Shown here in pieces: positions 27,071 through 36,123 of a stretch of DNA of 64,000 bases. The DNA is taken from NCBI RefSeq assembly GCF_002251085.2, contig NZ_NOJZ02000001.1, positions 1-64,000 on the forward strand. Direction: 5' to 3'. Below the pieces are notes generated by a model. It did no database searches. It worked only from the letters and a program-made list of their open reading frames with translations, and was not told where the DNA came from. This stretch comes from Romboutsia maritimum. Lineage in GTDB: Bacteria > Bacillota > Clostridia > Peptostreptococcales > Peptostreptococcaceae. Within the stretch, counting starts at the first letter, position 1. Each line of letters begins with the position of its first letter. The position numbers were made by a program, and so were the translations under genes.

Positions 27071-27937
27071 TTATAAATACTTTTCTTTAAATCCTCTACC
27101 TTTTACTTCATTAACATCATTAACTGATATAAATGATTTTTTATCATATTTTAAAGCTATTTCTTTTATCTTTGGTATTTCTTTTGATAAAACTATACAA
27201 TATATTATTTTCTTTCTTTCTTTGGTATATGCGCCTTCTGCATCTAAAAAAGTCACTCCCCTTTTTAACTCTCTCATTATATCTTTTGCTATTAATTCAT
27301 TTTCCTTAGAAATAACCATTACTGATTTTTGATAATTCATTGCATCCTTTACAAAATTCATAGCTGATGCATTTACAAACATTCCTATAAGTGTATACAA
27401 TCCTAAATCAATACCAAATAATACGCTCCCTATTAATACAATGATAATATTTATACTTAACGTTGTATCTTTTATAGGTATATTTTTTTTAAATTTTAAT
27501 ATAGCTGCTAATATATCGGTTCCACCTTGTGATGACTTTGTTCTAAATACTAATCCTGTTCCTATTCCAGATAATAATCCTCCATATACACTTTGAAGCA
27601 AGATATCTTTTATTGGTATAAACTGTCCAATATTTTGAGTTATTCCCAAAAATATTGAGAATATAATCATATTTATCATACTGATAATACAAAATTCTTT
27701 TTCAAGATATATAAACCCTAATATGAATATAGGTATATTTATTAAAAAAGTTAGTAACCCTATATTTATATTAGTTAAATAATTTATTATTATTGATGCT
27801 CCTGGTACCCCTCCACTTAATAAATAAGCCGGTCTTAAAAAACCATTAATACCTATACTAGCAACAATCATACCCAACATTATTACTGAGTACCTTATAA
27901 CAAAATTATCTTCTAGGGCTGTATTGACTTTACTCAT
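27071..27937 (-). CDS. YitT family membrane protein (DUF161/DUF2179)
   Basis: The 288-residue protein has five to six membrane helices in the first about 200 residues, with the family motifs GGVPGASIIINYLTNINIG and TKSSQGGTDILAAIL. A C-terminal cytosolic DUF2179 domain follows (VMVISKENELIAKDIMRELKRGVTFLDAEGAYT..KIIYCIVLSKEI). YitT proteins are common in Firmicutes, and their transport substrate is not established. ATG at 27937 follows AAGGGAGATAAAT. It is monocistronic, and the structured RNA candidate lies immediately downstream. Confidence 0.9.
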   Translation of the reverse strand: MSKVNTALEDNFVIRYSVIMLGMIVASIGINGFLRPAYLLSGGVPGASIIINYLTNINIGLLTFLINIPIFILGFIYLEKEFCIISMINMIIFSIFLGITQNIGQFIPIKDILLQSVYGGLLSGIGTGLVFRTKSSQGGTDILAAILKFKKNIPIKDTTLSINIIIVLIGSVLFGIDLGLYTLIGMFVNASAMNFVKDAMNYQKSVMVISKENELIAKDIMRELKRGVTFLDAEGAYTKERKKIIYCIVLSKEIPKIKEIALKYDKKSFISVNDVNEVKGRGFKEKYL

Positions 27938-27991
27938 ATTTATCTCCCTTCAAATTATTTTATGTATATTTTTAGTAATTTATAAAAATAT

Positions 27992-28044
27992 ATTATTCAT
28001 ATTATTCTATTATTATTTGAATAAATAATAATAAAATAATATGA
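27992..28044. terminator. Terminator after lrgAB
   Basis: ATTCATATTATT and AATAATATGAAT are perfect 12-bp arms, with further pairing of the TATTATTATT and AATAATAATA inner segments. It ends 15 bases beyond the lrgB stop and is followed by T-rich sequence. Confidence 0.7.
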
Positions 28045-28059
28045 ATCAATTTTTTATAT

Positions 28060-28749
28060 TTATACAAAATTAATTATCACGGGAATTAAAACTACTGTTA
28101 GTATTCCACTTATTCCTATAGACAAACCACTCATCGCACCTTCTATCTCACCTAATTCTAATGCTTTACTTGTTCCTAATGCATGTGCTGACGTTCCTAA
28201 TGCAATTCCCTTTGCAACTGGATGGTTTATTTTTCCTATTTTAAATACTGTAGGTGCAAATATTCCCCCTAATATTCCAGTTAATATTATAGCTACAACT
28301 GTAATAGGTTCAATCCCATTTATTGTATTTGTCAAAGATAATCCCATAGGCGTTGTTATTGATTTAGGTATTAATGAATTTATTATATCTAAATTAGCAT
28401 GAGTGATATTCCCAATTAAAAGTACTGATCCTAATGAAACTAATACTCCACATCCTATCCCTATAATTATCTCTAATATATGTTTTTTAAATAAATCAAA
28501 TTGTTTGTATAATGGTACTGCTAAAATTACTGTTACAGGTGCTAAGAAAAAGTTTATACTATCTGCCCCTTTTTTATAACTTTCATAAGGTATTTTTGTT
28601 AATTCTAAGAATATAATAATTCCTATTATAGCAACTAATAATGGATTAAATACCGGATTTTTAGTTTTCTTTTGTAAATATACACCTACATTAAAAAATA
28701 AAACTGTTACTAGTATTCCAAATATAGGTGTATCTATTAAATTATACAT
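28060..28749 (-). CDS. lrgB: LrgB family protein
   Basis: LrgB is a multi-pass membrane protein (about eight helices, 229 residues) of the CidB/LrgB family. The family is linked to control of murein hydrolase export, cell death and, in some species, pyruvate or glycolate transport. Family motifs include PVTVILAVPLYKQ, SLIPKSITTPMGLSL, GGIFAPTVFKIGKI and AKGIALGTSAHALGTSKALELGEIEGAMSGLSIG. ATG at 28749 is one base after the lrgA stop, with GGAGAA inside lrgA, so the pair is translationally coupled. Confidence 0.95.
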   Translation of the reverse strand: MYNLIDTPIFGILVTVLFFNVGVYLQKKTKNPVFNPLLVAIIGIIIFLELTKIPYESYKKGADSINFFLAPVTVILAVPLYKQFDLFKKHILEIIIGIGCGVLVSLGSVLLIGNITHANLDIINSLIPKSITTPMGLSLTNTINGIEPITVVAIILTGILGGIFAPTVFKIGKINHPVAKGIALGTSAHALGTSKALELGEIEGAMSGLSIGISGILTVVLIPVIINFV

Positions 28750-28750
28750 A

Positions 28751-29119
28751 TTAATTCTCCTTAACTTTAACTTTATTTTTTATCATTTTTTCTACTACTA
28801 CTCCAGTAACATACATAACTATAATTGTACTGAATAATATTGTAGCTATAAGAACAAGCATATTGTCTTCTATTAAGTTTAAAGATTTAATAAGGGCAAC
28901 ACCTGCTGGCACAAAGAATATAGCCATACTGTCTAATAACACATCACTTATATCTTGTATCTTTTCTAGTTTAATAACATTAAATTGTAAAAACAAGAAT
29001 AAAAGAATCATACCTACAATGCTTCCAGGGACTACTATTATATCTTTTATAAATGAACTAATGTACTCTCCTACAGCCCAAATACCCATAATCACTGCTA
29101 GCTGATTAAATATTTTCAT
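28751..29119 (-). CDS. lrgA: CidA/LrgA family holin-like protein
   Basis: The 122-residue membrane protein has four helices and the CidA/LrgA motifs PGSIVGMILLFLFLQF and FFVPAGVALIKSLNL. LrgA is the holin-like partner of LrgB. Together they modulate murein hydrolase activity or small organic acid transport. ATG at 29119 follows AGGAGGAG. No LytTR/LytS regulator genes are adjacent, so how the pair is controlled here cannot be read from this window. Confidence 0.94.
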   Translation of the reverse strand: MKIFNQLAVIMGIWAVGEYISSFIKDIIVVPGSIVGMILLFLFLQFNVIKLEKIQDISDVLLDSMAIFFVPAGVALIKSLNLIEDNMLVLIATILFSTIIVMYVTGVVVEKMIKNKVKVKEN

Positions 29120-29241
29120 TTAACTCCTCCTAAATAATGAATTTAATTATATGAGTTATGTCTTGTCCCATATAAATTTAAAGGAGATTTCTCTCCTTTT
29201 CCCAACATATATATTACTACTTCAATAAAATTTTTTCAAAT

Positions 29242-30213
29242 TTAAATTTTCAAAATTAAATTTCCACTTACATCTATATAATTACTATTGTTTCCTTGTA
29301 TTACTTGTGCATAGCCATCCTCAAAGTCTGATACAGATTCGAATATAGGCATGATTTCTATATTTCCTTTTTTGTTTAAAAACCCCCAAACCCCTCCTTT
29401 AGGAATACTCAATCCCCTTGTAAGCGAACTCGATCCTATATTAAATCTAGCTAATCCTTCTTTAAAATTACAAGCATAATCAAACATAGGATCTATAACA
29501 ATATTTCCTATGTTGTCTATATATCCCCATTTATCTTTTATACAAATTGCTGCTAATCCTTCATTAAATAATTTTGCTCTATCAAATAAAAAATCTATCT
29601 TCAATCTACCTTCTTTGTCTATATACCCCCACTTTTCTCCTACTCTAACTGCTGCTAATCCTTCTGAAAAATCAGTTGCAATATCAAATTCTGGGTAAAT
29701 TATAGGTTCTCCTATTTTATTAATATATCCATATTTATTTTTCATTTCTATTAAAGCTCTATTCTCAAAGAATTGATTTACATATGTGTACTTAGGAGAT
29801 ATTACAACTTCTCCAGTTTTATCTATATATCCCCATTTCTTATCTATCTTGATTCCCGCTAAACCTTGCCTAAAATTTGCAGCTGAATCAAATTTCACAT
29901 TTATAACTTCTTTTAAATCTTCATCTATATATCCATAATTACCATTTACTTTTATTCTTGATAATCCATCATTAAAGTCAGATGCGCTATCTAAGTGTAA
30001 AAAAATTTGAACATTTCCTAACTTATCTATATATCCAAATACCCACCGCATAGATTTCCTTATTTTTTTTATATAAGTAACTACACAGTATCCATCTCTA
30101 AATCTTTCAGACACATACTTAAACCTCGGTTTTATAATAAATTTTTTATCTTTATTTATAAATCCATATTTACCATCTCTAAGTACAGGAAGAAACAGCT
30201 CTTTCTCTAGCAT
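29242..30213 (-). CDS. WG-repeat (KWG Leptospira type) protein
   Basis: The 323-residue protein consists almost wholly of eight WG repeats of about 34-37 residues plus a final partial one. Each has the form (W/Y)GYIDKxGxxxIxPxFDxAxxFxEGLAxVxx (for example KWGYIDKEGRLKI and KWGYIDNIGNIVI). No signal peptide or membrane helix is visible, so it may be cytosolic. WG-repeat proteins are widespread in bacteria and of unknown function, and they often carry protein-interaction roles. ATG at 30213 follows AGGGGGGC. It is flanked by lrgA and a dipeptidase gene on the same strand but separated by gaps of more than 80 bases. Confidence 0.88.
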   Translation of the reverse strand: MLEKELFLPVLRDGKYGFINKDKKFIIKPRFKYVSERFRDGYCVVTYIKKIRKSMRWVFGYIDKLGNVQIFLHLDSASDFNDGLSRIKVNGNYGYIDEDLKEVINVKFDSAANFRQGLAGIKIDKKWGYIDKTGEVVISPKYTYVNQFFENRALIEMKNKYGYINKIGEPIIYPEFDIATDFSEGLAAVRVGEKWGYIDKEGRLKIDFLFDRAKLFNEGLAAICIKDKWGYIDNIGNIVIDPMFDYACNFKEGLARFNIGSSSLTRGLSIPKGGVWGFLNKKGNIEIMPIFESVSDFEDGYAQVIQGNNSNYIDVSGNLILKI

Positions 30214-30296
30214 ACTTAGCCCCCCTAATAAACAATAAACTAATTTTTTATTATCCTATAGGTTATTTTATGCGTTTTCTCTTTATACTAGAATTG

Positions 30297-31271
30297 TTAT
30301 TTACTTATATTTAATTTTATGAATTTTAAAAAATTCTCATTAGAAAGTTTTTTAATGTCACCATCCTTATATCCTCTATTCTTTAATTCAGTTATAATAT
30401 TTTGTGTTTTTGATGCATCTTCTAATCCTCTTGTTACCTCTTCCCTCTCATATATATTATCTTTTAATTCATCTTCCATATAATCACAATAATCAAACCC
30501 AAAACATACTGAATCAATTCCTATTAAATCTACAAGATGATCTATATGATTTACTAAATGATTTACATCTTGATTCTCCTTTTTACTATCAATAAAGTCT
30601 CTATACGCATTTACTCCTATAATTCCACCAGTCTCTTTTATCAATTTAATCTGATTATCTAACAAATTTCTTTTAACATTGCATAGTTTTCTACAATTTG
30701 AATGAGTCGCAATTATAGGTTTTTGACTAACATTATATATATCATACATTGTTTCATCACTAGCATGTGAAACATCAATTATTATCCCCATATCTTGAGC
30801 AATTTTAATAAATTCTTTTCCCCTTAGTTTTAAACCTTCCTTACTGTGAGATTTACATCCATTCGCAAATTTATTTTCTTCATTCCATGTAAGTGATGCA
30901 AATCTTATTCCATATTCATATATTTCATCTATTTTACTTAAATCATCTTCTAAACTTTTTATACCTTCTATATGCATCATAGCCGTTATTTTACCATCAT
31001 CCAAAGATTTAATATATTCTTTATATGTTTTTACCACACTTAAAATATCCTTTGATATTTCAAGTTCTTCTTTCCCATAATCCATCATCAATTTTAACGA
31101 ATTATAATCACAATATTTTCCGTATGGATTTTGCCAAATAACAAACAATCCTCCATTAATTTTACCTTTTTTTAGCTTATCCAAATGATATTTCCTTATA
31201 ATATCATTGTCCTTTTGCATTTTTTTATTAAATATATCCGTAAATATATCTGCATGAATATCTAATATCAT
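30297..31271 (-). CDS. Membrane dipeptidase family (M19) metallopeptidase
   Basis: The 324-residue amidohydrolase-fold protein belongs to the renal dipeptidase family, which cleaves dipeptides, often with D-amino acids at the C-terminal side. Zinc-site motifs are LDIHADIF (His-x-Asp) at the N-terminus, MHIEGIKSLE with the bridging Glu, IIDVSHASDETMYDI, IATHSNCRKLCNVKRNL and VCFGFDYCDYM with the catalytic Asp. No signal peptide is seen. ATG at 31271 follows CAGGAGTGA. It is probably cytosolic peptide turnover. Confidence 0.9.
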   Translation of the reverse strand: MILDIHADIFTDIFNKKMQKDNDIIRKYHLDKLKKGKINGGLFVIWQNPYGKYCDYNSLKLMMDYGKEELEISKDILSVVKTYKEYIKSLDDGKITAMMHIEGIKSLEDDLSKIDEIYEYGIRFASLTWNEENKFANGCKSHSKEGLKLRGKEFIKIAQDMGIIIDVSHASDETMYDIYNVSQKPIIATHSNCRKLCNVKRNLLDNQIKLIKETGGIIGVNAYRDFIDSKKENQDVNHLVNHIDHLVDLIGIDSVCFGFDYCDYMEDELKDNIYEREEVTRGLEDASKTQNIITELKNRGYKDGDIKKLSNENFLKFIKLNISK

Positions 31272-31327
31272 AAAATCACTCCTGTAATAAAATATAACTT
31301 TTATATATTTAATTATTAATTATATAA

Positions 31328-31365
31328 ATAATAAAGAGTATTACATATGTAATACTCTTTATTAT
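31328..31365. terminator. Perfect palindromic terminator after the TPR gene
   Basis: A 38-base perfect palindrome centred on CATATG, with AATAAAGAGTATTA and TAATACTCTTTATT arms. It lies 12 bases beyond the stop of the minus-strand TPR gene. Confidence 0.8.
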
Positions 31366-31377
31366 AATTATACTCCA

Positions 31378-32787
31378 CTATTCACTTAATATTTCGTTAA
31401 CTTTAGAGTTGTTATAAACACTATCTGGAACTTCACTTCTTAATCCATAAAATGTTTGTTTCGCACTATCTATATCTCCCATATTATAATATAGCAGTCC
31501 AAGTTGATATAATGTATCATCATAATACTTTTCTTGTGGAGTATATATATTTAAATACTTTTCATAATACCTTATAGCTTCTTCCTTATTTCCTGACTTT
31601 TCATTAGTTATAGCTAATTCATGTATAGCTTCAGATATGTATTGTTTAGTCTTTCCTGTTGTTCTGACTAATTCAAATTTCTTTAATGCTGCATCATAAT
31701 CCCCAGATTTTTTCAAATCCATACCTTGATTATATAAAGTTATTTCATCACTTGTATTGTCATCATTACTTGCTTTATCTAGTTCTTTACTAGTTTGTTT
31801 TAATTCTTTACTAGTCTTATCTAATTGTTTATTAGCTTTAGTTAAAGTTTGAGATTTTTCATTTAATTCTTTCCCAACTTGGTCTAATTTTTCTTCTTTA
31901 TTAGTTAACTGAGAATTTAAATTTTGTATTTTATTTTGAGTATAATATACAGCAAGTCCCACTACTAAGCATCCTATAATAGCATATGGAACTATATTTT
32001 TTTTCTTTGGTCTTTTAGTGTTTTTACTACTTTCTTTTAGTTGCTTATCTTCTTTATCTTGACTAATTTCTCTTTCAAATATCTCGTTATCTACATCTAT
32101 ATCTTTTAGTCTATCTAAATATGCTTCTCTCTTTTTTACATTTCCTAATTTATCATATAATAAAGTTAAAATAACATATGGTTCTATTAAATCAGGGTCT
32201 TCTTCTATCATATTATCTAAAATTTGAATAGATTCATGATTAAGGTCTTCATTTATAAATCTTATAGAGTGATTATATCTAGATAAGAATGTTTTAAAAT
32301 CTTCTTTAGAAAGAATATCTACATACTTTCTAGATAAGTCATTGTTTCCATAGCATAGTCCTGTATAAAAACTTTCAAAAGCTTTTGAAAAATCACATTT
32401 TAAAAGCTTTAATAATCCTTTTAAATTTAATATATCTATGTCTTTTGGATTTAACTCTAATGCACTTTCTACAATTCTTACTGAGCTAGTTATGTAATTT
32501 TTATTAGCTAAATCTAATGCTGAATTATATCTTTTATAAGATTCTAATTTTAACTCCTTAGATGTAGTTTCTGAATTATTATTTATTTGATTTTGAAGAT
32601 TTAATATTGTCTCTTCCTTATAATTTGTTGTAACATAAGTTTGTTTCAATGCCTTTAATGTTTCATTAGTTTCTTCTTCCTCTATATCAAAAAAAGTTAA
32701 ATCACTTTTTTCATCTGCTATCAAAGATATATCTAAACTTTTTCTAGGCATATTTTGTAAATCTTGTTTTATATTCTTACCTAAAAT
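31378..32787 (-). CDS. Bitopic membrane protein with TPR repeats on both sides and a coiled coil
   Basis: A cytosolic N-terminal part (about 230 residues) has TPR-like helices (NSALDLANKNYITSSVRIVESALEL). It is followed by a KRPKKK stop-transfer, one membrane helix (VPYAIIGCLVVGLAVYY), a coiled coil of KEL/KxLD heptads (about 50 residues), and three extracytoplasmic TPRs near the C-terminus. This is a scaffold layout with no enzyme domain. The start is uncertain. GGGAGG at about 32800 has no ATG, GTG or TTG in frame after it. An ATT codon at 32787 is best spaced, the first ATG is at 32751, and a TTG at 32847 lacks a site. It is monocistronic. Confidence 0.72.
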   Translation of the reverse strand: MLGKNIKQDLQNMPRKSLDISLIADEKSDLTFFDIEEEETNETLKALKQTYVTTNYKEETILNLQNQINNNSETTSKELKLESYKRYNSALDLANKNYITSSVRIVESALELNPKDIDILNLKGLLKLLKCDFSKAFESFYTGLCYGNNDLSRKYVDILSKEDFKTFLSRYNHSIRFINEDLNHESIQILDNMIEEDPDLIEPYVILTLLYDKLGNVKKREAYLDRLKDIDVDNEIFEREISQDKEDKQLKESSKNTKRPKKKNIVPYAIIGCLVVGLAVYYTQNKIQNLNSQLTNKEEKLDQVGKELNEKSQTLTKANKQLDKTSKELKQTSKELDKASNDDNTSDEITLYNQGMDLKKSGDYDAALKKFELVRTTGKTKQYISEAIHELAITNEKSGNKEEAIRYYEKYLNIYTPQEKYYDDTLYQLGLLYYNMGDIDSAKQTFYGLRSEVPDSVYNNSKVNEILSE

Positions 32788-32880
32788 AACAATCGCCTCC
32801 CAAATAATATCTATATCTAAGATAACATATTCAGCATTTTTAGTCAAAACTATACATTTTTTACTAATTATTATATTAAA

Positions 32881-34263
32881 TTATTTTAAAATTATTTTTA
32901 AAATTTTATAAGCTTTTTTAGTGTATGGCGGGTATTTAAATTTTATATCTATATTAGCTAAGTTTTTCATAACTGTTTTTTTATGTGAAAAAGTATCAAA
33001 ACTTTGCTTTCCATGATAATTTCCTATACCACTATTTCCAATCCCTCCAAAAGGTGCATTTGGATTTGTTATATGCATAATCGTATCGTTTATACATCCT
33101 CCTCCAAAGGATACTCTACTTAATATTTCATTTTCAAATTTTTTATTTTTTGTAAATAAATATAGTGCTAAAGGATTTGGATTTTGTTTAATAATATACA
33201 ATAATTTTTCCGTATTATCAAATTTCATAACTGGAATAAGTGGACCAAATATCTCTTCCTTCATAATCTTATCTTCTAAATTCACATTATCCATTATAGT
33301 TGGTTCAATTTTAAGATTCTGAGTATCTAAATTACCACCATAAATTACTTTATCATAATCTATAAGAGATACTATTCTTTCAAAATGTCTTTTATTTATT
33401 ACACTAGTATAATCTTTACTTGTTAATGGATTACTTGTATAAAATTGTTCAATATACTTTATCATTGAATCTATAAGTCTGCTTTTTATATTTTTATGAG
33501 CTATAATATAATCTGGAGCTATACAAGTTTGACCTCCATTTAAAAGTTTTCCCCAAACGATTCTTTTTGCAATTAATTCTATATCACAACTTTCATCTAC
33601 AATACATGGACTTTTCCCACCGAGCTCTAATGTATATGGTATTAAATTATCTGCTGCTGATTTCATAACAATTTTTCCTACCATTGGACTCCCTGTAAAA
33701 AATATATAGTCAAATTTTTGTTTTAATAGATATTGATTAATTTGTATATCTCCTTCTATTACACAAATATATTTTTCTTCAAAATACTCTTTTATCATCT
33801 CTTTTATTATTTTAGATGTATTTGGAGATAATTCAGAGGGCTTTACTATACAACAATTTCCACCTATTATAGAACCTATTAAAGGGGATATGCATAGTTG
33901 AAACGGATAATTCCAAGGTGATATTATTAGTGATACTCCATACGGCTGATTATATATATATGTTTTTGATCCAGGCGTCAATAATGACCCTTTTACTTTT
34001 TTAGATTTTGACCATCTTTTTATTTTATTTCTAACATATTTAATTTCAGATAATACAAATCCTATTTCAGTCTCATAAGTTTCAAATTCACATTTATTAA
34101 AATCTAATTTAACTGCTTTTATTATTTTATCTTCATAATCTTCTATTGCCATTTTTAAAATATCCAGTTGTCTTATTCTAAAATCAATATTTTTGGTTTT
34201 TTGAGATTCAAAGTATATTTTCTGATTTTCTAAAACTTTATCTATATAATTAAATGACTCCAT
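32881..34263 (-). CDS. Aldehyde dehydrogenase family protein
   Basis: The 460-residue class 3-like NAD(P)-dependent aldehyde dehydrogenase (YwdH/fatty aldehyde type) oxidises aldehydes to acids. Motifs are IISPWNYPFQLCISPLIGSI, IVKPSELSPNTS, FFTGSPMVGKIV (cofactor-binding), TLELGGKSPCIVDE with the general-base Glu, GGQTCIAPDYI with the catalytic Cys, and EEIFGPLIPVM. The C-terminus is hydrophobic/basic (IDIKFKYPPYTKKAYKILKIIL), as in membrane-associated homologues. ATG at 34263 follows GGGGAAGA. It is monocistronic and next to the TPR gene. Confidence 0.93.
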   Translation of the reverse strand: MESFNYIDKVLENQKIYFESQKTKNIDFRIRQLDILKMAIEDYEDKIIKAVKLDFNKCEFETYETEIGFVLSEIKYVRNKIKRWSKSKKVKGSLLTPGSKTYIYNQPYGVSLIISPWNYPFQLCISPLIGSIIGGNCCIVKPSELSPNTSKIIKEMIKEYFEEKYICVIEGDIQINQYLLKQKFDYIFFTGSPMVGKIVMKSAADNLIPYTLELGGKSPCIVDESCDIELIAKRIVWGKLLNGGQTCIAPDYIIAHKNIKSRLIDSMIKYIEQFYTSNPLTSKDYTSVINKRHFERIVSLIDYDKVIYGGNLDTQNLKIEPTIMDNVNLEDKIMKEEIFGPLIPVMKFDNTEKLLYIIKQNPNPLALYLFTKNKKFENEILSRVSFGGGCINDTIMHITNPNAPFGGIGNSGIGNYHGKQSFDTFSHKKTVMKNLANIDIKFKYPPYTKKAYKILKIILK

Positions 34264-34546
34264 AAAATCTTCCCCTTATTTTCCTATTCTTAATTTTATA
34301 ACATTATATTATATTATCTACATTTAGTCTTAAATATAATTTTTTAAATATTTAATTCTATACTACTTTTATATAATTGATTCATTTTAATTCCTTCCTA
34401 TTAAAAAAAATATATATACGATCAATTCTCCAAAATCAATTGCATTTTTTGTATTTATTCGACATTTTTTAACACAATTTAATCTTCTTTGTCATATATA
34501 TTATTAAAGAGATTAAATCTCTTAATAAATATTTGGAGTGATAATT

Positions 34547-35311
34547 TTGAATAAAGATAATTATATAAATGAAAGTATAAAGAAATTAGAAATTTTTTCT
34601 GATTCATTATCAAAAATCATTAGACACCCCCTAATATTAGATGAAAATTATAACTTAACAACTGATATTAAATCTAATCAAAATTCTTTAGATTATTGTG
34701 AACTATGGACATTTATAAAGTATATTTTAATCGGTTGGGACGAAAACGATCCTACTATTTCAATTGAAATTGATTTTATATCTAGCAATGGTTTAATCAA
34801 TGAACTTTCTGAATTTCTAGAAGAATTATTATGCTCATCTTATATAAAAAATTGTGCAATTAAACATGAAATAAAGAAATTTTTATGTTTATTAAATTGT
34901 TTAGAATCAACAATTGAAAATATTAATTGTAACCCTAATTGTAAACATTTAATAGGAAAATTATTCTGTGAATTAGTTAAAATAATCATAAAATTAATAG
35001 ATATTATTGCAAAATTAATTGTATTATTAATTTTCTGTCATAATAATTCTGAATGTAATTCTAACAAAAACACAGTAAATTCTTCATTTTGTCATTGTTT
35101 AATCCATGATTTATCAAAAGAATTGTCAGATTTGCAAAAAATACTAGACGAATTAGGATGTCTGGCTATAGATTTTATTAAATGCAGTATAAAAAAATGT
35201 AACTTCTGTAAAGATGACGATTGTTATAATAAAAAATGTACTCCTGAGTACAGAAATCCGTGTGATACACAGTATGATGAACACTGCAATTGCTACAATA
35301 AAAGATACTAA
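34547..35311 (+). CDS. Cys-rich protein, putative spore coat or exosporium component
   Basis: I do not recognise a family. The 254-residue protein has a charged N-terminus, a central hydrophobic helical segment (VKIIIKLIDIIAKLIVLLIF), and a Cys-rich second half (more than 20 Cys, with CNPNC, KKCNFCKDDDC and HCNCYNKRY). Abundant Cys and a Tyr/Cys-rich tail are typical of clostridial coat and exosporium proteins, and two other coat-like genes lie within 11 kb, so this role is inferred. I chose TTG at 34547 because TTGGAG lies 8 bases before it. An in-frame GTG at 34538 overlaps that site. Confidence 0.6.
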   Translation: MNKDNYINESIKKLEIFSDSLSKIIRHPLILDENYNLTTDIKSNQNSLDYCELWTFIKYILIGWDENDPTISIEIDFISSNGLINELSEFLEELLCSSYIKNCAIKHEIKKFLCLLNCLESTIENINCNPNCKHLIGKLFCELVKIIIKLIDIIAKLIVLLIFCHNNSECNSNKNTVNSSFCHCLIHDLSKELSDLQKILDELGCLAIDFIKCSIKKCNFCKDDDCYNKKCTPEYRNPCDTQYDEHCNCYNKRY

Positions 35312-35414
35312 TTATATTTTACTAAAAAATTTAAAAGCTAATTTATTCTAGACAACTATTCAAGTAAATTTTATCTCTACTTTCTTAAGTAACTTATAAA
35401 TCATTCTTTTGTAA

Positions 35415-35466
35415 AAATCAAAAGTAGAGTTATTTCAAAATTTAAATTTTGATACAACTCTACTTT
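35415..35466. terminator. Bidirectional terminator after the Cys-rich gene
   Basis: AAAAGTAGAGTT and AACTCTACTTTT are perfect 12-bp arms enclosing an inner CAAAATTT/AAATTTTG stem. It lies between convergent genes and can serve both. Confidence 0.85.
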
Positions 35467-35491
35467 TATTACACAAATTTTATATCCTTTA

Positions 35492-36085
35492 TCAGTATTT
35501 GATATTATATCTTTTTACTTTTCTATATAAAGTTGCTATTCCTATATTAAGAGCCTGAGCAACTTTTTTCATTTCTTCAGTAGTTGTTCCATATTTTTTA
35601 ATTGCATTTTCGATAGCTTCTTTTTCTAAATCATCCATAGTTTTTACTTCTTGTTTATACATTTCGTCTAATTTAAATGATATTAAATCTGACATACTTT
35701 TTATAAACTCTATTAATTCTTTATCTTTAGATAAAATATTATCTTTCTGAGACTCATTAAATGCAGCTATTCCTAATACACCTATACTACGATCCCCTAG
35801 TTTTACAGGAGTACATATATCTGCTAGTTCCTTACATTTATCTCTATGGCAACATCTACTACAGCTATCTTCAACTTCTTTATTTATAACGTATGATTTT
35901 CCTTCTCTTAAAACTGCAGAATAAACAGCTTCTTCAGATATCTTCTCCCCGATTTTTTCGCTAAATATCCCCGTGCCAGCTATTCTAACTAAATCTTTAG
36001 TAACTAAGGTAACATCTACATCTAATACATTTGAAATATTTTCACAAATAAATTGAATATATTTAGTTATATCATTTAAGTCCAA
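35492..36085 (-). CDS. One-component regulator: GAF/PAS-like Cys-containing sensor plus Fis-type HTH
   Basis: The 197-residue protein has an N-terminal alpha/beta sensor domain (about 1-140) resembling those of sigma-54 activators (CENISNVLDVDVTLVTKDLVRIAGTG). Within it is a CSRCCHRDKC cluster (Cys 75, 78, 79, 84) and another Cys at 91, likely a metal or redox site. Residues about 150-197 are a Fis-type HTH (LEKEAIENAIKKYGTTTEEMKKVAQALNIGIATLYRKVKRY). The central AAA+ domain of sigma-54 activators is missing, so it cannot remodel sigma-54 polymerase. The start is TTG at 36085 after AGGAGGTA. It follows the VanW/G5 gene by 38 bases. Confidence 0.75.
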   Translation of the reverse strand: MDLNDITKYIQFICENISNVLDVDVTLVTKDLVRIAGTGIFSEKIGEKISEEAVYSAVLREGKSYVINKEVEDSCSRCCHRDKCKELADICTPVKLGDRSIGVLGIAAFNESQKDNILSKDKELIEFIKSMSDLISFKLDEMYKQEVKTMDDLEKEAIENAIKKYGTTTEEMKKVAQALNIGIATLYRKVKRYNIKY

Positions 36086-36123
36086 ATCAATACCTCCTAA
36101 TCTATATAATGATTTTTCATGTT

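Noticed and set aside
29178..29203. AAAGGAGATTTCTCTCCTTT hairpin as a terminator
   Set aside because: The stem is short and no T-run follows it on the minus strand, so evidence is too weak to annotate.
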